From CAZUHB01 sp964620445 (GTDB taxonomy: Bacteria > Planctomycetota > B15-G4 > CAYZWU01), in contig CAZUHB010000001.1 in assembly GCA_964620445.1 (NCBI GenBank), forward strand, positions 1 through 64,000: 64,000 bases of DNA, given 5' to 3'. The notes beneath the pieces are model-generated. The model searched no databases and was not told the origin of the DNA. It worked only from the letters and a program-made list of their open reading frames with translations. Positions 58,969 to 64,000 of the stretch are shown piece after piece. Every line of letters begins with the position of its first letter. Positions within the stretch are counted from its first letter, which is position 1. The position numbers were made by a program, and so were the translations under genes.

Positions 58969-60927
58969 CTACTCGTCGCCGCTGTCCGACGAGCGCATCC
59001 GGATCTCGACTTTCTCCGTCTGCGCCTCGCGAACCTGGATGACCAGATCGGAGCGCGTCCCCAGATCGGACCAGGAACTGTTCTCCAGATAAACGATGTA
59101 GCTCCCGGCTGCAAGTGCATTCATGCGAAAGAAGCCGTTGTTGTCGGTGACCGCCGTCTTGCAGACACCGTTTTCCTGGCTCATGGCCACGACGCGCGCT
59201 CCTCTGGCGGGCTGCCCGTTCCGTTCGTAAGCGGTGCCTATCAGCCGGGCTCCGGCTGTCACCGTGATCGTACCGGTGTCGAAGGTTTTCGCCTTTTCCA
59301 CGTGGATCTGGCGCAAGAGCTTGCCTGCCATTCCGGCCCCGATTATTTCGAGCGAATATTCGCCTGGGATCACGTCCCGGAGGGCAAAGAACCCCTTTGC
59401 GTCCGACCGGGCGACCTTGTCCTGCTCGGCAAGAGCTCTGGCACGGAGCCCGAACAGAAGGCCTGGTTGATGGTCCTTGTGCATGAGCCGGATCTCGAAT
59501 CCCTCGGCCGCTCTTCCCTTGCTGTCGCGCAGGCGGCCCTTGATCGAACCGCCCCGTGTGAGTTCGATGGTCACGTTTTGCGTTGTCTTGCCGATGCCGA
59601 CCTCTATCTCGTCCGACATCGACCAGGCGAATCGGTCGACCTTGGCCAGAAGGACGTATTTGCCGGGCAGGACGTTTTTGAAAAGGAAGCGGCCCTCCCG
59701 GCCGACAGCGACCTCGCCGGGCGTCTCCGGTAGCGATTGGGACCAGCGCGGCACAAAGCTCTTGACCGCCACCGAACCCCCTCCGGCCGGGTTCTTGTCG
59801 GCGATCACCCGACCCGCGATCGCGCCCCGCGCGTCGAGCTCGATCACGACCTCCGTGCCGTCCGGGACGATGACCGCGGGCGATTTGAGAAAGTGATCGC
59901 GCGATGCGGCCGTGACCATGCAGCGTGATTCGGGAAGACCTTCGAAGAGGAATCTTCCCTTTCCGTCGGTCAGAGTCTGTTTTTTGTATCGCCCCGCCTG
60001 CGCCTGGGAGAGAATACTCACCGTGACCTCGGCCCGGGGGACCGGCTTGCCCTTCCGGGTCTGCACGCGTCCGGCGACCGAGTGGATCCCTTTCACCAAC
60101 TTGAGATCGAGACGGGCCTCCTTGTCCTGTCCCCCCAGAAAACCGAGGAGGAGCGACCGTACAGCGGGGACATATCCGTCAGCCTCCGCCGAAACATCGT
60201 ACTGGTACGGTCCGAGATGAGCGACGGCGTAGTTCCCCTGTTCGTCGCTGACCGTCTCGAGTGCGCCGTTGTCGGCTCCGAAGCCGGCGTCGAGGTCGCC
60301 GCGGTCGATCGCCGTGACGCGAGCCCCGGCCACGGGCAGACCCTCGACGTCCGTCACGGTGCCCGACAGGGTGATGCCGTCATGGAGAATGATATCGGCG
60401 AGAGCAACGATCTCGCCCGCCTTGACCGGAGGACAGGCAGCGTCGGACACGGCCCGATTCTTTGCGCGGCATTTGATCTTGTAGGGGTGGCCGACGGGCA
60501 CCTCTTTCACGATGAATTCTCCCCTGCCGTTCGTCGAGGAGCGCAATCCGGTGAACCGCGCCTCCTGAACGAACATTCCCGATTCGAAAGCAAAGACAAA
60601 GATCGCGGCGTCCGCCACTGGAACTCCCGAGCCGGTGATCACCCGGCCGCGGTAGGCGCCCCGGGGCGCGCCGGTTCCGAATGATTCGATCTTGACCGTT
60701 GCCGCACGGTGCCCTTCTCCGTCGTTCGGGTCGGAATCGTCTTCGTCCAACCCGGCCGGATCGGCGTCGAGATCGTTGAGACCGCCCTCCTCGACGCCAC
60801 CCCCGGCGGTGATCGTCAGATCGTCCGGACTTTCGTCCGACCCGTCCCGGCTCAGGATGAAGATGACACTGCCGATCAAAACCGCTGCCGCCACCAGAAC
60901 CAAAAGAATGGGAGTTTTCTGGGTCAT
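58969..60927 (-). CDS. membrane-anchored protein with six carboxypeptidase-regulatory-like repeats
   Basis: 652 aa from ATG 60927 (AGGAAGAGGA upstream). A membrane anchor lies at about 7-26 and an acidic linker to about 70. Six beta-sandwich CarboxypepD_reg-like domains follow. Each has the pattern 'G.V....G.PV.GA.V' and 'T...G.F....lp.G.Y', for example GTVTDVEGLPVAGARVTAID, GRVQTRKGKPVPRAEVTV and GTAYERNGQPARGARVVAM. Exported and facing the periplasm or surface, with a stalk or adhesion role inferred. The M50 protease downstream could process it, but that is speculation. Confidence 0.85.
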   Translation of the reverse strand: MTQKTPILLVLVAAAVLIGSVIFILSRDGSDESPDDLTITAGGGVEEGGLNDLDADPAGLDEDDSDPNDGEGHRAATVKIESFGTGAPRGAYRGRVITGSGVPVADAAIFVFAFESGMFVQEARFTGLRSSTNGRGEFIVKEVPVGHPYKIKCRAKNRAVSDAACPPVKAGEIVALADIILHDGITLSGTVTDVEGLPVAGARVTAIDRGDLDAGFGADNGALETVSDEQGNYAVAHLGPYQYDVSAEADGYVPAVRSLLLGFLGGQDKEARLDLKLVKGIHSVAGRVQTRKGKPVPRAEVTVSILSQAQAGRYKKQTLTDGKGRFLFEGLPESRCMVTAASRDHFLKSPAVIVPDGTEVVIELDARGAIAGRVIADKNPAGGGSVAVKSFVPRWSQSLPETPGEVAVGREGRFLFKNVLPGKYVLLAKVDRFAWSMSDEIEVGIGKTTQNVTIELTRGGSIKGRLRDSKGRAAEGFEIRLMHKDHQPGLLFGLRARALAEQDKVARSDAKGFFALRDVIPGEYSLEIIGAGMAGKLLRQIHVEKAKTFDTGTITVTAGARLIGTAYERNGQPARGARVVAMSQENGVCKTAVTDNNGFFRMNALAAGSYIVYLENSSWSDLGTRSDLVIQVREAQTEKVEIRMRSSDSGDE

Positions 60928-61085
60928 GAATCCTCTTCCTGTAATTTTGCGCTCTCTCGTACCGGACGGCCAGGCGTCCGAAACCGGGATGCCCGAGCCA
61001 ACGAAGTTATTTAAATAAAATATGTTAAAAAGACGATAAATGAGAGTGAAAAGTGGAAGGGCTTTTGACTCGAGGAAAAGGGGAA

Positions 61086-62618
61086 ATGAATCTCAGATCA
61101 ACAACCACCTCAGGGAGCGTCCGTTGCGCCCATGCCCGAAACCTGCGCATGACGGCGCTGGCGTTCTGTTTCTTCCTCCTGGCGTCATGGTCCACGGCCG
61201 GCTGCCAGAAGATGGCGGTCTTTTCGGCCGCGGCCGCACAGGGCGGGGTGACCACCGATTCCTTGGCAGACGATCGCTCCGAAAGGCGAGAGCCTCTCGA
61301 TCCCGAGGATGCGTTCATGAAGGGATCGCTGCTCTTTTACGAGGACAAGTTCGCCGAGTGCACCGAGATGATGGACGAGGTGCTGCGTTCCGATCCCGAG
61401 TTCACCGAGGCGTACCTGGTCAAGGGTATGGCGTTCATGATGCGGGGCGCCCTGCGCGAGGCGTGCGCCGATTTCACAACCTATTGCGAATCGGATCCGC
61501 TCAAGCCCGAGGGGTACAACATCGTGGGAAAACTCCTCTTCGACTACGGCCACTACGGCGAGTCCGAAAAATTCTTCCGCGCCGCGATCGAGATCTCGCC
61601 GAGAGATCCGGGACTCCACAACAATCTCGGGTCGGTTCTCGTGAGAAACAGCAAGCTCGATCAAGCCCGCGAGATCTTCGAGAAGGGGCTGGCCATCGAT
61701 GCCACGCTTCCCGAGCTCCATCTCAATCTCGGTATCGTCTATTTCATGCGCAACGACATCGATTCGGCGGAGCGCTCCTTCTTGACGGCGATCGAGATCA
61801 ATGAACAGAATGGAGTCGACGATCCCGTCGCGTTCGCCAACCTCGGCGACGTCTATTTCGAGGACGGAAATCTGACCGCCGCGATCGAGGCCTACACGAG
61901 GGCGACCGAATGCGACACCAGCCTTTCCGACGTGCGCACGCGTCTCGGGATGATCTTTCAGATCGTCGGCGAAATCGATCTCGCCCGCGAACAGTACGAG
62001 ATCGCCATAGCCACCGGCAACGAACTGCCCGAGGCCCACACCTATCTGGCGCTCATCCTCCTCGACGAGGGGCGTTTTCGAGCGGCCGTGCGGGAGTACA
62101 GGGTCGCCATCCGCATGACGGGTGCGCGCGATCCCAAGCCGTTGAAAGAGCTCGCCCAGATCCTCGACCGGCAGGAGGTGCACGGCGCGGCGCTGAAATA
62201 CTACGAGATGGCTTTCAAGGCGGGAGACCGGTCGTGCTCGACATTGTCGGCCCTCTCCCGACTCTGCGAGAAGGCCGGTCTCGAGCGCGAGGCGGTCGAG
62301 TACTTCTCCATGCTCAAGAGGGGCGACAGGTTCGACGCCGAGGTCCTCTTCGAAACCGCCAAGAGGTATACCCATTCGAATATCGACGACATCTGTGATC
62401 CGGCCAAGGGGCTCGAACTGGCGCGGATCCTCGCCGACGACACCGACTGGCGCCACGCGGGAGTGCTCGACACGCTGGCGGCGGCCTACGCGAAGCTGGG
62501 CGATTTCAAGACGGCCGCCGATGTCCAGATGAGCGCCATCACCCTCATGCCGACGGACAGCCCGATCCTGCCTTTGCTCGAGGAACGTTTGAGACGCTTC
62601 GAGGGAATGGGAGATTGA
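61086..62618 (+). CDS. TPR-repeat lipoprotein
   Basis: 510 aa from ATG 61086 (AAGGGG upstream); an ATG at 61149 would give a shorter signal peptide. The lipobox is WSTAGC. The rest is tetratricopeptide repeats, for example LLFYEDKFAECTEMMDEVL, KLLFDYGHYGESEKFFRAAI, LGIVYFMRNDIDSAERSFL and LGDVYFEDGNLTAAIEAYT. About 11 repeats continue to the end. Likely an outer-membrane-anchored scaffold for protein complexes. Partners are unknown. It is followed by a CLC channel gene. Confidence 0.88.
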   Translation: MNLRSTTTSGSVRCAHARNLRMTALAFCFFLLASWSTAGCQKMAVFSAAAAQGGVTTDSLADDRSERREPLDPEDAFMKGSLLFYEDKFAECTEMMDEVLRSDPEFTEAYLVKGMAFMMRGALREACADFTTYCESDPLKPEGYNIVGKLLFDYGHYGESEKFFRAAIEISPRDPGLHNNLGSVLVRNSKLDQAREIFEKGLAIDATLPELHLNLGIVYFMRNDIDSAERSFLTAIEINEQNGVDDPVAFANLGDVYFEDGNLTAAIEAYTRATECDTSLSDVRTRLGMIFQIVGEIDLAREQYEIAIATGNELPEAHTYLALILLDEGRFRAAVREYRVAIRMTGARDPKPLKELAQILDRQEVHGAALKYYEMAFKAGDRSCSTLSALSRLCEKAGLEREAVEYFSMLKRGDRFDAEVLFETAKRYTHSNIDDICDPAKGLELARILADDTDWRHAGVLDTLAAAYAKLGDFKTAADVQMSAITLMPTDSPILPLLEERLRRFEGMGD

Positions 62619-62796
62619 CCGGGGGCCGGACCGCCGTTTCGGATCGCATTTCGCGGCCGCCCCCGAGGCGGTTGAAGAAGAATTCGTTTTGAACCGACCG
62701 TACTCCCTGTAAAATGTCCCGTTTTCATGCCTCCCCCGAAATCGGAGAGAGCTGTGAGCGTCTCCTCGGGGGCTCGGCTTCGGGAGTGGTCTCGAG

Positions 62797-64000
62797 ATGA
62801 TTTCCCCTGTACTGAGGCGGATTGCGAGTCCTTTCAAAAGGTCCGAGTACTCCTTCATGATCGTGGTGGCCGTCGCCATCGGCGTGCTGGGAGGCTTCGG
62901 TGCGATTCTCTTTCGCAAGCTCATTTCGCTCATCCGGCTCGCCGGTTTCGGCAAGGGAGACTATTCGCTCGACTTTTATTTCGGCCTCGACTGGTGGATC
63001 GTCTTGCTGATCCCGGCGGCGGGCGGTCTGGTGGTGGGGCCGATCGTCTATTTCTTCGCGCGCGAGGCCAAGGGCCACGGTGTTCCCGAGGTCATGGAGG
63101 CGGTGGCGTTGAAGCAAGGCGTCATCCGCAAGCGCATCGTGTTCGCCAAGACGCTCGCTTCGGCCGTATCGATCGGCTCCGGGGGATCGGTGGGGCGCGA
63201 GGGGCCGATCGTCCAGATCGGATCGGCGATCGGATCGTCGCTCGGGCAGATCCTGCGCGTGTCGCGCACCAGGCTGCGCACCATGGTGGGATGCGGTGCC
63301 GCCGCGGGCGTGGCCGCCACCTTCAATGCGCCTGTGGCAGGTGTGCTCTTCGCGCTCGAGGTGATCCTCGGCGATTTCGGGGTGCGGCGCTTCACGCCGA
63401 TCGTGATCTCGTCGGTCATCGCCACCGCGATCTCCCACCATTTTTTGGGCAACACGCCGGCATTCGAGATCGCCGTGACCTACGAGATGGTTTCGCCCTT
63501 CGAACTCCTCTCCTACTCGGCGCTCGGAGTGGCGGCCGGTCTGGTGGCGGTTCTTTTTATCAAACTCCTCTACTTCTCCGAGGACCTTTTCGAGAAACTC
63601 ACTTTCCCGTCCCTTCTCAAGCCTGCCCTGGGCGGCCTGATGATCGGAGCGATCGGTCTGAAGTTCCCACATATTTTCGGGGTGGGTTACGAGACGATCG
63701 AGCTGTCGCTCAATGCGGAGCTCGCCTGGAATGCGCTCCTTCTGCTCGTGGTCGTCAAACTGATCGCAACGAGCCTCACCATCGGGTCGGGCGGGTCGGG
63801 AGGAATTTTCGCCCCCTCCCTCTTCATCGGCGCCGTGCTCGGCGGAGCGCTGGGACACGTTTTCCACGTTCTCTTTCCCGAACTCACGGCCGGGCCGGGG
63901 GCCTACGCGCTGGTCGGGATGGGCGCTGTGGTGTCGGCGGCCACTCACGCGCCGCTCACGTCGATCATGATCATTTTCGAAATGACCAACGACTACAAGA
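62797..64000 (+). CDS. CLC-type chloride channel/antiporter (C-terminus beyond the window)
   Basis: The first 401 codons are present; the gene runs off the window end. The selectivity motifs are GHGVPEVMEAV, GSVGREGPIVQIG with the gating Glu, and GSGGSGGIFAPSLFIGA. AAGVAATFNAPVAGVLFALE and PLTSIMIIFEMTNDY are further CLC markers. About ten of the usual helices are inside the window. Whether it is a channel or a proton-coupled exchanger, and whether CBS domains follow, cannot be seen. Start ATG 62797, with GGGAG about 10 nt upstream. Confidence 0.93.
   Translation, partial: MISPVLRRIASPFKRSEYSFMIVVAVAIGVLGGFGAILFRKLISLIRLAGFGKGDYSLDFYFGLDWWIVLLIPAAGGLVVGPIVYFFAREAKGHGVPEVMEAVALKQGVIRKRIVFAKTLASAVSIGSGGSVGREGPIVQIGSAIGSSLGQILRVSRTRLRTMVGCGAAAGVAATFNAPVAGVLFALEVILGDFGVRRFTPIVISSVIATAISHHFLGNTPAFEIAVTYEMVSPFELLSYSALGVAAGLVAVLFIKLLYFSEDLFEKLTFPSLLKPALGGLMIGAIGLKFPHIFGVGYETIELSLNAELAWNALLLLVVVKLIATSLTIGSGGSGGIFAPSLFIGAVLGGALGHVFHVLFPELTAGPGAYALVGMGAVVSAATHAPLTSIMIIFEMTNDYK

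Overview
The window looks like a chromosomal piece of a GC-rich, Gram-negative-type (diderm) bacterium, probably a metagenome assembly. Lipoprotein signals, an OmpA-like peptidoglycan anchor, a fused SecDF, type IV pilus motors and a MurNAc-recycling kinase/nucleotidylyltransferase pair point to an outer membrane and peptidoglycan. An N-terminal HTH protein with an acidic linker and C-terminal membrane anchor, two PilB-like ATPases around PilT, a HEAT-VWA secreted protein and an FGE-like lipoprotein are combinations I associate with Planctomycetota or neighbouring PVC/MAG phyla. That placement is inference; no rRNA is present to test it.

Layout. 1-2.1 kb: decayed accessory genes, a secreted thermonuclease and tRNA-Pro. 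2.1-6.1 kb: lexA with a tiny membrane-protein ORF in front of it, then nadB-hflX running the other way. 6.1-11 kb (minus): trmD-rplS-secDF-LysM. 11.2-13.7 kb: ribE, a nucleosidase and a DUF362-ferredoxin protein in a tightly overlapping operon. 13.7-15.7 kb: a Ski2-like helicase. 16-21 kb: a small unknown protein, an FtsQ-like protein, rplM-rpsI, yebC and a REC-degenerate GGDEF protein. 21.2-23.3 kb: an FkbM methyltransferase and a sulfotransferase. 23.4-27.2 kb (minus): ppdK and a lipoprotein. 27.4-35.1 kb: a pilus motor operon (pilB, pilT, second pilB, pilC, histidine kinase) behind a near-consensus promoter. 35.6-39.8 kb: HTH-membrane protein, OmpA-like lipoprotein, FGE-propeller lipoprotein. 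39.8-45.4 kb: rsmA, dnaG, rpoD and a zinc-ribbon coiled-coil protein. 45.4-48.4 kb: a radical SAM protein and selB. 48.3-52 kb (minus): a four-gene chain with 4-nt overlaps (TIM-barrel protein, amgK-like, murU-like, coiled-coil membrane protein). 52-64 kb: mostly secreted or membrane proteins (HEAT-VWA, degenerate metallopeptidase-like, MFS, M50 protease, carboxypeptidase-regulatory-repeat protein, TPR lipoprotein, CLC channel cut by the window end), plus trmJ.

Most genes are information-processing or envelope functions. No complete phage, transposon, CRISPR array or defence locus is visible. The unusual material is small-scale: an in-frame duplication of the thermonuclease active-site loop, a 26-residue membrane ORF leading lexA, several unrelated short tandem arrays in intergenic spaces, and degenerate enzymes that may act as receptors or scaffolds.

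Two 100-N scaffold gaps (17919-18018 and 29315-29414) are each flanked by identical 55-bp copies, so they look like unmerged contig overlaps. One of them artificially breaks rplM.
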